Shown one piece after another: positions 52,356 to 61,700 of a stretch of DNA of 64,000 nt. The translations under genes and the position numbers were made by a program. The DNA is from Kitasatospora albolonga (lineage in GTDB: Bacteria; Actinomycetota; Actinomycetes; Streptomycetales; Streptomycetaceae): contig CP020563.1 in the NCBI GenBank assembly GCA_002082585.1, positions 7,000,001 to 7,064,000 of the forward strand, given 5' to 3'. The notes under the pieces are model-generated. The model made no database searches. It had not been told where the DNA came from and was given only the letters and a program-made list of their open reading frames with translations. Numbering within the stretch: position 1 is the stretch's first letter; each line of letters opens with the position of its first letter.

Positions 52356-52463
52356 GCCCGTTCGAGGCGACGGCCCCAGGCTTCGCGCCCTCATCGCACC
52401 GCACGTCCCGTCACCGGGCACGCCATCGGAGACCGAGCACACCACCGGAGGAGGAGCACCAGG

Positions 52464-53588
52464 ATGCCTGCCGACATTCTTCAGGAAACCGGACTGGGCC
52501 AGGGCGCGGAGAAGGTACGCATACGCGCCGCCCAGCACGCCCCGGACGCCGACCGCGACCGCGCCCTGCACCCCGAGGTGGTGGAGGCGGTGCTCCACGC
52601 GGGCTTCGCCCGCCACTTCGTCGCCGCCGGACTCGGCGGAACGGAGGGCTCGTTCACCGAGCTGGCCGGGGCCGTCATCGCCATCGGGGAGGAGTGCCCG
52701 GCCACCGCGTGGACCGCCTCGCTCGCCGCCAACTCGGCCCGGCTGGCCGCCCATCTGCCCGCCGAGGGGCAGCGGGCGGTCTGGGCCGAGGGCCCCGACG
52801 CCCTGATCGCCGCCGGTCTCATCCCCTCCGGACGCGCCACGCCCACGGAGGGCGGCTGGCTGGTCAGCGGGCGCTGGAACTACGTGAGTTCGGTCGAATT
52901 CGCCGACTGGACGCTCCTGTGCGCGGCCGTCCCCGCCCCCGGCGCCCCGCCGCAGCTCCGGTTCCTCGCCCTGCCCCGGGGCGCCTACCGGACGCTCCCC
53001 ACGTGGGACGCCATCGGCATGACAGCGACCGGCAGCCACACGGTGGTGGCCGACGAGGTCTTCGTACCCGGACACCTCAGCTTCGAGCGGGCCGAACTGC
53101 TCACCGGCCGCAACACCTCCTCGCAGGCGGACGTGCACCGGGTGCCGTTCGCCGCGGTCGCCGGTCTCACCTTCGTGGCGCCCGCCGTGGGGGCCGCGCT
53201 CGGTGCGCTGCGCGCGGCGGGCACCACACTGACCGGCAACCGCCGCACTCCCGACCGGGAGGCCGCCCTCACCCGCGCCGCCGCCCTCATCGACGCGGCG
53301 CGCCACCTGGTCGAGCAGAACGCCCGCACCATCGACGAGCGGGACTTCACGCCGCGGACCCTCGCCCGCTCCGAGCGCAACGCGGCCTCGGCCGCCGAAC
53401 TCGCCGCGGACGCGGTCTGGGCGCTGATCCGCACCTCCGGCACCAGCGGCCTGTCCACCGGCCACCCGCTCCAGCGCTTCTGGCGCGACGTGGTGACGGC
53501 GACCAGCCACAAGGCCCTCCAGTTCGAGACCTCCGCCGGGCGCAGCTACGCGGCGGCCCTCCTCGGCCCGCAGGACGCCGCGGACTGA
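52464..53588 (+). CDS. Second acyl-CoA dehydrogenase-fold flavin monooxygenase
   Basis: 374 residues. Segments ADRDRALHPEVVEAVLHAGFARHFV, GEECPATAWTASLAANSARLA, SGRWNYVSSVEFADWTLL, AIGMTATGSHTVV and HPLQRFWRDVVTATSH mark the HsaA/ActVA-ORF5-like, two-component hydroxylase group. It lacks an in-operon reductase and so probably uses the flavin reductase encoded divergently at 50.2-50.8 kb. It is a distant homologue of the 37.3-38.5 kb enzyme, giving two oxygenase-reductase pairs in the cluster. The reaction cannot be predicted from sequence alone. Confidence 0.84.
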   Translation: MPADILQETGLGQGAEKVRIRAAQHAPDADRDRALHPEVVEAVLHAGFARHFVAAGLGGTEGSFTELAGAVIAIGEECPATAWTASLAANSARLAAHLPAEGQRAVWAEGPDALIAAGLIPSGRATPTEGGWLVSGRWNYVSSVEFADWTLLCAAVPAPGAPPQLRFLALPRGAYRTLPTWDAIGMTATGSHTVVADEVFVPGHLSFERAELLTGRNTSSQADVHRVPFAAVAGLTFVAPAVGAALGALRAAGTTLTGNRRTPDREAALTRAAALIDAARHLVEQNARTIDERDFTPRTLARSERNAASAAELAADAVWALIRTSGTSGLSTGHPLQRFWRDVVTATSHKALQFETSAGRSYAAALLGPQDAAD

Positions 53589-53651
53589 ACCGCCGGCCCC
53601 GTACGGCCTGAACCGCCGTTCTCCACCGACTGAACCACCGCCCCGCACCCC

Positions 53652-53702
53652 CCTGTACCAGGCCCGCACCCCCTGTACCAGGCCCGCCCCGCCCGGGGCG
53701 GG
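53652..53702. terminator. Direct repeat and GC hairpin between oxygenase and acyltransferase genes
   Basis: The block CCCCCTGTACCAGGCCCGC occurs twice in tandem near 53650-53690, preceded by several CTGAACCRCCG copies. CCCGCCCC at 53683-53690 and GGGGCGGG at 53695-53702 form an eight-pair hairpin with loop GCCC. A terminator here would separate the acyltransferase gene from the oxygenase. Confidence 0.45.
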
Positions 53703-53809
53703 CCCGGGCGGGGGCCGCACATTCCCGTTCCCCCGGCGCCCCCCCCACGACCCGGGAGACACACCCCAGGACAGACCTGCCGACCCTTCCCGGAACCAAG
53801 GAGCGCACC

Positions 53810-55090
53810 GTGCCAGCAGCAGCCCCACCCGACGCCCCGGGCGTCCGCTCGACCCTGCCCTCGCTCACGGGGCTGCGTTTCGTCGCGGCCTTCATCGTCC
53901 TCATCTCGCACACCGGCTACCTGTTCTTCATGGGCGCCCGTCCCGAGGACAACTACGCGGACTACCTGTTCGTGGTCGGATCGCTGGGGCTGACGTTCTT
54001 CTTCGTCCTCAGCGGATTCATCCTCACCTGGGTCGCCCGGGAGGACGACACCCGCCGCCTCTTCTGGCGCCGGCGGCTGGTGAAGATCTTCCCCAACCAC
54101 CTCGTCACCCTCGCCGCCACCGTCGTCCTGATGATCATCAGCGGTGTCGCCGTCACCGTCGAGAACACCCTGCCGTCGGTCTTCCTGCTCCAGAGCTTCT
54201 TCCCGATGCAGGAGGTGATCCAGGGCCACGGCATCAACTCGCCCGCCTGGTCCCTCACGTGTGAGCTGCTGTTCTACCTCTGCTTCCCGCTGCTGCTGCC
54301 CCTGATCCGCCGCATCCGCGACAACCGCCTGTGGCTGTGGGCGGGCGGCTTCACCCTCGCCGTCCTCGCTATGCCCTTCGTCGCCCAGCTCCTGCCCGAC
54401 CAGCCCGTCATGTGGTGGGGCGGGGACATGTCGTGGTGGCAGTACTGGTTCGTCTACCACTTCCCGGTCACCCGCATGCTGGAGTTCGTCCTCGGCATCC
54501 TGATGGCGCAGATCGTCCTGCGCGGCCGCTGGATCGGCCTGCCGCTCGGCTGGGCCGCCCTCCTGGCCGTCGCCGCCTACGGTGTGACGACCCAGCTCCC
54601 CGACGTGTTCGCCTGGATGTCGCTGAGCGCGCTGCCGCTCGCCCTGGTGATCGCCGCCGCGGCCACCGCCGACGTACGGGGCCGGCGCACCGGCTTCGGC
54701 GGCCGGACGATGGTGTGGCTCGGCGAGATCTCCTTCGCGCTGTACATCGTCCACTACCTCGTCCTCTACTACGGGCCCGTGCGCGCCGTCGACCCGATGC
54801 ACGGGATGGAGACCTGGAGCTTCGTCGAGGCGGTGGGCGACGTCGCCCTGACCATCGGGATCAGCCTGGTCCTCGCCTGGCTCCTGTACACCTTCGTGGA
54901 GCGTCCGGCGATGCGCCGCTGGAGCCGCCCCGCCGCCGACACCGCCGTACGGTCCGGGCAGCGCCCGCCCGGCGGCCCCGCTCCCGCCCCCGTCCCGGCC
55001 GCCGCCCCCACCCCCACCCCCACCCCCGCTCCCGTCCCGGCCGAGAAGCCGGAGCCCGTACAGCGCAAGGAACCCACCCTGCTCCAGTGA
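53810..55090 (+). CDS. Membrane acyltransferase, OafA/AT3 family
   Basis: 426 residues, GTG start, ten or so hydrophobic helices. N-terminal family signature: LPSLTGLRFVAAFIVLISHTGYLFF with the conserved Arg and His, then FVVGSLGLTFFFVLSGFIL and the DDTRRLFWRRRLVKIFPNHL loop. It ends in a Pro/Ala/Thr-rich tail of about 40 residues. The family O-acylates sugars, macrolides and cell-surface polymers from acyl-CoA at the membrane. Here it could acylate the cluster product. A 220-base gap and a hairpin separate it from the oxygenase gene. Confidence 0.85.
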   Translation: MPAAAPPDAPGVRSTLPSLTGLRFVAAFIVLISHTGYLFFMGARPEDNYADYLFVVGSLGLTFFFVLSGFILTWVAREDDTRRLFWRRRLVKIFPNHLVTLAATVVLMIISGVAVTVENTLPSVFLLQSFFPMQEVIQGHGINSPAWSLTCELLFYLCFPLLLPLIRRIRDNRLWLWAGGFTLAVLAMPFVAQLLPDQPVMWWGGDMSWWQYWFVYHFPVTRMLEFVLGILMAQIVLRGRWIGLPLGWAALLAVAAYGVTTQLPDVFAWMSLSALPLALVIAAAATADVRGRRTGFGGRTMVWLGEISFALYIVHYLVLYYGPVRAVDPMHGMETWSFVEAVGDVALTIGISLVLAWLLYTFVERPAMRRWSRPAADTAVRSGQRPPGGPAPAPVPAAAPTPTPTPAPVPAEKPEPVQRKEPTLLQ

Positions 55091-55217
55091 CCCACCCGCC
55101 CGGCAGCCCACCGCCCGCCCGGCCCGCCGGGCGCCGCACCCACGCACACACCCGCCACGCCGCAGGGGCACCGACCCGCCCCTGCGGCGTGGCGCGACGA
55201 CTCACCGAGGAGCACCC

Positions 55218-56342
55218 ATGACGCCCCCCATCACCCCGTTCCGCGTCGGAGTGACGGACGCGCAGCTGGACGACCTCAGGGCCCGGCTCGCCCACACCCG
55301 CTGGCCGGAACGCGAAACGGTCGACGACTGGTCCCAGGGGCTGCCCCTGGCGTACGCCCAGGAGCTGTGCGCGTACTGGAGGGACCACTACGACTGGCGG
55401 GCCACCGAGGCCCGGCTCAACCTGATCCCCCAGTTCCGTACGGAGATCGACGGACTCGGCATCCACTTCCTGCACGCCAGGTCCCCGCACCCGCAGGCCG
55501 TGCCGCTGCTGCTCACCCACGGCTGGCCGGGCTCCGTGGTGGAGTTCCTCGACCTGATCCGCCCCCTCACCGAACCCGACGACCCGGCGGACGCCTTCCA
55601 CGTGGTCTGCCCCTCGCTGCCCGGCTTCGGCTTCAGCGACCGGCCGGCCGCCCACGGCTGGACGGCGGAGCGGACTGCCACTGCCTGGCACACCCTCATG
55701 GAACGTCTGGGATACGGGAGTTACGCGGCGCACGGCGTCGACTGGGGCTCCTTCATCACCACGATCATGGGCGAGCAGGACCGGGGCGCGCTGCTCGGCA
55801 TCCATGTCGCGATGCCCTTCGCCCGCCCGCCCCAGGAGCAGGTTGAACTCGACGAGCGCGATCTCGCGGGCCTGGCACGGATGAAGCAGTTCAAGGAGCA
55901 GGAGGGCGGCTACTCCGTCATCCAGACCACCCGCCCCCAGACCCTCGGCTACGGTCTGACCGACTCGCCCGCAGGCCAACTGGCCTGGATGACGGAGAAG
56001 TACTGGGCCTGGAGCGACCACGACGGCGATCTGGAGAAGGCGATCCCCCGGGACCGGCTCCTCGACGCGGTCAGCGTCGCCTGGTTCGCCGGGACCGCCG
56101 CCTCGTCCGCCCGGATCTACTGGGAGAGCCAGAACCGGATGGCGCTCGGCGAGGTCCCCGTACCGGCCGCCGTCGCCAACTACCCCAAGGACGGCCGGAT
56201 GCCGCGCCCCTGGATCGAGGGGCGGTTCACCGATCTGCGCAGCTGGGCGGAGTACGACAGGGGCGGGCACTTCCCCGCGCTGGAGGACCCCGAACGGCTC
56301 GTCGGTGACCTGCGGGACTTCTTCCGGGACCTGCGCCCGTAG
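55218..56342 (+). CDS. Epoxide hydrolase (EHN-type alpha/beta hydrolase)
   Basis: 374 residues. The N-terminal EHN region (DDLRARLAHTRWPERETVDDWSQGLPLAYAQELCAYW) is followed by HGWPG (101-105, oxyanion hole), the nucleophile Asp175 in HGVDWGS and a C-terminal catalytic His in GGHFPALEDPE. Microsomal-type epoxide hydrolases open epoxides to diols. Beside flavin oxygenases it may convert an epoxide made during tailoring, or be a detoxifying enzyme. It starts 127 bases after the acyltransferase. Confidence 0.87.
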   Translation: MTPPITPFRVGVTDAQLDDLRARLAHTRWPERETVDDWSQGLPLAYAQELCAYWRDHYDWRATEARLNLIPQFRTEIDGLGIHFLHARSPHPQAVPLLLTHGWPGSVVEFLDLIRPLTEPDDPADAFHVVCPSLPGFGFSDRPAAHGWTAERTATAWHTLMERLGYGSYAAHGVDWGSFITTIMGEQDRGALLGIHVAMPFARPPQEQVELDERDLAGLARMKQFKEQEGGYSVIQTTRPQTLGYGLTDSPAGQLAWMTEKYWAWSDHDGDLEKAIPRDRLLDAVSVAWFAGTAASSARIYWESQNRMALGEVPVPAAVANYPKDGRMPRPWIEGRFTDLRSWAEYDRGGHFPALEDPERLVGDLRDFFRDLRP

Positions 56343-56418
56343 CGGGCAACGTACGGGCGGACCACGGCTGTTCGAGCGGTTCGAGCGGGAGTCCAGCGGG
56401 CCGCCCTACGCTGCTGAT

Positions 56419-58701
56419 ATGGGCGAATCACACACCATCAGGATCGTCGGCGCACGCGAGCACAACCTCAAGGACGTCTCCCTGGAGATCCCGAAGAACA
56501 CCCTCACGGTGTTCACCGGCGTCTCGGGATCGGGCAAGTCGTCCCTCGTCTTCGACACCGTCGCCGTGGAGGCGCAGCGGCAGCTTAACGCCACCTACAG
56601 CTGGTTCGTACGCAACCAGCTGCCGAAGTACGAGAGGCCGCACGCCGACGTCATCGAGAACCTCTCCGCCCCCGTCGTCGTGGACCAGAAGCCGGTGGGC
56701 GGCAACAGCCGTTCGACGGTGGGCACGATGACGGACATCTACTCGGTGATCCGGGCGCTGTTCGCACGCCACGGCACACCGTCGAGCGGCCTCGTCTCCC
56801 TGTACTCCTTCAACGACCCCAAGGGCATGTGCCCCGAGTGCGAGGGGCTGGGCAAGGTCCAGCGCATCGACCCCGACCGGGTGGTGGACCGGACGAGGTC
56901 CCTGGACGAGGGCGCCATCCTGGTGCCCTGGTACCGGGTGGGCAGCCCCGAATGGCAGCTGTACGCGACCTCGGGGCGGCTCGACCCGGCAAAGACGCTC
57001 GCCGACTACACGCCCGAGGAGTGGCACACCCTCCTGCACGGCAGCGGCGGCCCGAAGGTGAAGCTGACGACGAAGAACAGCTCCCTCGACGTGAACTACG
57101 AGGGGCTGGTCGACCGCGTCACCCGCCTCAACCTCAAGCGTGACGTCAGCACGATGAGCGAGAAGAACCGCGAGGCCATCTCCGCGTTCATCACCGAGCA
57201 GCGGTGCCCGGCCTGCGACGGCGCCCGGCTCGGCCCGGCGGCGCTCGCCACCCGTATCGACGGGCTCTCCATCGCCGACTGGTGCCGGATGGAGATCGGC
57301 GACCTCATCGGCGTCATCTCCCGTATCGACGACCCGGTCGCCGCACCGATCGCCGCCGCCGCCCGCGCGGCCCTGGAACGCGTCGCGGAGATCGGCCTCG
57401 GCTACCTCAGCCTGGACCGGGCCACCCCCACGCTCTCCGGGGGCGAGGGACAGCGGCTCAAACTGGTCCGCCACCTGGGCAGCACCCTCACCGGTATGAC
57501 GTACCTCTTCGACGAGCCCAGCACCGGACTGCACCCCCGGGACGTCGGCCGGCTCGGCGACCTGCTGCGGGCCCTGCGCGACCAGGGCAACACGGTCCTC
57601 GTTGTCGAGCACGACCCCGACGTGATCGCGATGGCCGACCACATCGTCGATGTGGGCCCGCGCGCCGGGGTGCACGGCGGCGAGATCGTCTTCCAGGGCT
57701 CCTACGAGGAGCTGCGCACCGCCGACACTCTCACGGGGCGCGGGCTGCGCGCCGCGGCGCAGCCGCGCACCCGGTTCCGCGAGCCCCGGGGCAAGCTGGC
57801 CGTCGAGAACGCCACCGTGCACAACCTCAAGAACGTCTCGGTCACCGTTCCGACGGGTGTCCTCACCGTCGTCACCGGCGTCGCGGGCTCAGGAAAGAGC
57901 TCCCTGATCTCCGAGGCGTTCATGAGCGCCCACCCCGAGTCGATCTACGTCGACCAGTCACCGATCGCCGCCTCCTCCCGCTCCACCCCCGCGACGTACC
58001 TCGGGGTGATGGACCCGCTGCGGAAGCTGTTCGCCAAGACGAACAACGTGGCCCCCGGCCTGTTCAGCGCCAACTCCGCCGGGGCGTGCGAGGACTGCCA
58101 GGGGCGGGGGGCGGTCATCACTGAGATCGCGTACATGGACCCGGTCACCGCACACTGCGAGACGTGCGACGGCCGCCGCTTCAAGGACGAGGTGCTCGCC
58201 CACACGGTGCGCGGCAAATCCATCGCGGACGTGCTGGAGATGTCGGCGGAGGACGCCGTCGCCTTCTTCGAGGAGAAGACCCTCAGGGACAAGACCCGGG
58301 CCCTTGTCGAGGTCGGTCTCGGCTACCTCACCATCGGCCAGCCGCTCAGCACCCTCTCCGGCGGCGAGCGCCAACGCATCAAGCTGGCAGTGCAGTTGAA
58401 CCGCTCGGGCAGCGTCTACGTACTCGACGAGCCCACGACGGGCCTGCACATGTCGGACGTGGCCACGCTGGTACGGCTCCTGGACACCCTGGTCGACCAG
58501 GGCAACACCGTGGTGGTCGTGGAACACAACCTCGACGTCGTCAAGGAGGCCGACTGGATCATCGACCTGGGCCCCGAGGGCGGCAAGGGCGGCGGCGAGA
58601 TCGTCTTCACCGGGACGCCGGAGGAGCTCCTGTCCGCGACGGGTTCCGGCTCCCTGACCGGCGAGCACCTGCGGCGCTATCTGGGCGCCGCCGGGGTGTA
58701 G
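56419..58701 (+). CDS. UvrA-like ABC protein, DrrC size class
   Basis: 760 residues from ATG 56419, with TACGCT ending six bases before it, suggesting a leaderless mRNA. Two ABC halves: Walker A GVSGSGKS (34-41) and GVAGSGKSS later, LSGGEGQRLKL and LSGGERQRIKL signatures. Zinc-finger Cys pairs are in CPECEGLG, CPACDGARLG, CEDCQGRG and CETCDGRRF. It is about 200 residues shorter than UvrA of nucleotide excision repair, lacking part of the UvrB-interaction region. That is the size class of DrrC, the daunorubicin-resistance protein. Such paralogues are also common outside clusters. Possible self-protection against a DNA-active product, not proven. Confidence 0.88.
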   Translation: MGESHTIRIVGAREHNLKDVSLEIPKNTLTVFTGVSGSGKSSLVFDTVAVEAQRQLNATYSWFVRNQLPKYERPHADVIENLSAPVVVDQKPVGGNSRSTVGTMTDIYSVIRALFARHGTPSSGLVSLYSFNDPKGMCPECEGLGKVQRIDPDRVVDRTRSLDEGAILVPWYRVGSPEWQLYATSGRLDPAKTLADYTPEEWHTLLHGSGGPKVKLTTKNSSLDVNYEGLVDRVTRLNLKRDVSTMSEKNREAISAFITEQRCPACDGARLGPAALATRIDGLSIADWCRMEIGDLIGVISRIDDPVAAPIAAAARAALERVAEIGLGYLSLDRATPTLSGGEGQRLKLVRHLGSTLTGMTYLFDEPSTGLHPRDVGRLGDLLRALRDQGNTVLVVEHDPDVIAMADHIVDVGPRAGVHGGEIVFQGSYEELRTADTLTGRGLRAAAQPRTRFREPRGKLAVENATVHNLKNVSVTVPTGVLTVVTGVAGSGKSSLISEAFMSAHPESIYVDQSPIAASSRSTPATYLGVMDPLRKLFAKTNNVAPGLFSANSAGACEDCQGRGAVITEIAYMDPVTAHCETCDGRRFKDEVLAHTVRGKSIADVLEMSAEDAVAFFEEKTLRDKTRALVEVGLGYLTIGQPLSTLSGGERQRIKLAVQLNRSGSVYVLDEPTTGLHMSDVATLVRLLDTLVDQGNTVVVVEHNLDVVKEADWIIDLGPEGGKGGGEIVFTGTPEELLSATGSGSLTGEHLRRYLGAAGV

Positions 58702-58716
58702 GAGTCCCTGGAGATG

Positions 58717-58750
58717 GTGAGGGGCCGGTGCTCAGGCACCGGCCCCTCAC
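58717..58750. terminator. Bidirectional terminator between the UvrA-like gene and metH
   Basis: GTGAGGGGCCGGTGC at 58717-58731 pairs perfectly with GCACCGGCCCCTCAC at 58736-58750 around a TCAG loop. It sits between two converging stops (58701 and 58773). Confidence 0.85.
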
Positions 58751-58772
58751 TGTTCCGCCAAGTGGTCTGGTT

Positions 58773-61700
58773 TCAGCGGGCGTTGAAGTACTTGGCTTCG
58801 GGGTGGTGGATGACGAGGGCGTCGGTGGACTGTTCGGGGTGGAGCTGGAATTCCTCGGAGAGTTCGACGCCGATGCGCTCCGGCTGGAGGAGGTCGGCGA
58901 TCTTGGCGCGGTCTTCGAGGTCGGGGCAGGCGCCGTAGCCGAGGGAGAAGCGTGCACCGCGGTATTTGAGGGCGAACATGTCCTCGACGTCGGTGGGGTC
59001 TTCGGCGGCGAAGCCGAGTTCGCTGCGGACGCGGGCGTGCCAGTACTCGGCGAGGGCTTCGGCGAGCTGGACGGAGAGGCCGTGGAGTTCGAGGTAGTCG
59101 CGGTAGGAGTTGGCGGCGAAGAGTTCGGCGGTGGCTTCGCCGATGCGGGAGCCGACGGTGACGACCTGGAGGCCGATGACGTCGGTTTCGCCGGATTCTT
59201 CGGGGCGGAAGAAGTCGGCGAGGCAGAGGCGGCGGCCGCGGCGTTGGCGGGGGAAGGTGAAGCGGGTGCGTTCGGAGCCGTCCTCGTGGAGGAGGATGAG
59301 GTCTTCGCCCTTGGAGACGCAGGGGAAGTAGCCGTAGACGACGGCGGCTTCGAGGAGGTTGTTGGACTGGAGGTGGTCGAGCCAGCCGCGCAGGTGGGGG
59401 CGGCCCTCGGTCTCGACCAGTTCTTCGTAGGTGGGTCCGTCGCCGGTCCTGGCCTGCTTCAGGCCCCACTGGCCCTTGAACAGGGCGCCCTCGTCCAGCC
59501 AGGAGGCGTACTCCTTCAGCGGGATGCCCTTGATCACCCGAGTACCCCAGAACGGCGGCTCGGGAACCGGGTTGGTCGTGGAGACGTCGGAGCGGCCGGC
59601 AGGGTCCTCGGGTTCGGTCAGGTGGAGGAGCGGGTCGGTAGTGCGTTGCGGGACGCGCCGCTGTTTGAGTGCGGGGAGAGTGGCGCCGGGGACACCGCGT
59701 TTGACCGCTATCAGGGCGTCCATGAGGCGCAGGCCCTCGAACGCGTCGCGGGCGTAGCGGACTTCACCGTCGTAGATCTCGTGGAGGTCCTGCTCGACGT
59801 AGGCCCGGGTGAGGGCGGCGCCGCCGAGGATGACGGGGTAGTCGGCGGCCATCTTGCGCTGGTTGAGCTCCTGGAGGTTCTCCTTCATGATCACGGTGGA
59901 TTTGACGAGGAGGCCGGACATGCCGATGACGTCGGCGCGGTGTTCCTCTGCGGCTTCGAGGATCGCGGAGACGGGCTGCTTGATCCCGAGGTTGACGACG
60001 TTGTAGCCGTTGTTGGACAGGATGATGTCGACGAGGTTCTTGCCGATGTCGTGGACGTCGCCGCGGACGGTGGCGAGCACGATGGTGCCCTTGCCCTCGT
60101 CGTCGGACTTCTCCATGTGCGGCTCCAGATGGGCCACCGCACTCTTCATCACCTCCGCCGACTGAAGGACGAAGGGCAGCTGCATCTGGCCGGAGCCGAA
60201 CAGCTCACCGACCACCTTCATGCCCTCCAGGAGGGTGTTGTTGACGATGTCGAGGGCCGGGGTGGTCTGGAGGGCTTCGTCGAGGTCGGTCTCCAGGCCG
60301 TTCTTCTCCCCGTCGATGATGCGGCGCTGGAGCCGTTCGTCCAGGGGGAGGGCCATCAGCTCTTCGGCCTTGCCCGCCTTCATGTTGACGCCCTCGAACA
60401 GCTCCATGAGCCTCTGCAAGGGGTCATAACCCTCGGCACGGCGGTCGTGGATCAGGTCCAGGGCGACCTTGACCTGCTCCTCCTCCAGCCGCGCGATCGG
60501 CAGGATCTTCGACGCGTGCACGATCGCGGAATCCAGCCCCGCCTTCACACACTCGTCCAGGAAGACGGAGTTCAGCACCACCCGGGCGGCCGGGTTGAGG
60601 CCGAAGGAAATGTTCGACAGACCCAGCGTGGTCTGCACATCCGGGTGCCGCTTCTTCAGCTCCCGGATGGCCCCGATCGTCGCGATACCGTCCCCCCGCG
60701 ACTCCTCCTGACCCGTGCAGATCGTGAACGTCAGCGTGTCAATGAGAATGTCGGACTCGCGGATGCCCCAGTTGGTGGTGAGGTCCGCGATCAGCCGCTC
60801 CGCGATCGCCACCTTGTGCTCAATGGTGCGGGCCTGCCCCTCCTCATCGATGGTGAGCGCGATCAACGCGGCGCCGTGCTCGGCGGCCAGGGCACTGACC
60901 TGCGCGAACCGCGACTCCGGCCCGTCCCCGTCCTCGTAATTCACCGAGTTCAGCACCGCCCGGCCACCCAGCTGCTCCAGACCCGCTCGCAGGACGTCCA
61001 GCTCGGTGGAGTCCAGCACGATCGGGAGCGTGGAAGCGGTCGCGAAACGGCCGGCCAGCTCCCTCATGTCCGCCACACCGTCACGGCCCACATAGTCCAC
61101 GCACAGATCCAGCATGTGCGCGCCCTCGCGGATCTGGTCGCGGGCCATCTCCACGCAGTCGTCCCATCGGGCCTCCAGCATCGCCTCACGGAACTTCTTC
61201 GAACCATTGGCGTTCGTCCGCTCCCCGATCGCCAGATACGCCGTGTCCTGCCGGAACGGAACATGCTGGTAGAGCGACGCGGCACCCGGTTCCGGACGCG
61301 GCTCACGGGGCGAGGGGGTGAGGCCGCGGACCCGTTCCAGCACCTGCCGCAGGTGTTCCGGGGTCGTACCGCAGCAGCCGCCGACCAGGGACAGCCCGTA
61401 CTCGTGGACGAAGGTCTCCTGGGCGTCCGCCAGTTCGGCCGGGCCGAGGGGGTAGTGGGCGCCGTTCTTGCCCAGGACCGGCAGGCCCGCGTTCGGCATG
61501 CAGGACAGCGGAACACGGGAGTGCCGGGCCAGATAGCGCAGGTGCTCGCTCATCTCGGCGGGCCCGGTCGCGCAGTTCAGGCCGATCATGTCGATGCCGA
61601 GCGGCTCCAGGGCCGTCAGCGCCGCCCCGATCTCCGAGCCCAGCAGCATCGTCCCCGTCGTCTCCACGGTGACCGAGCAGATGAGCGGGAGGTGCGTGCC

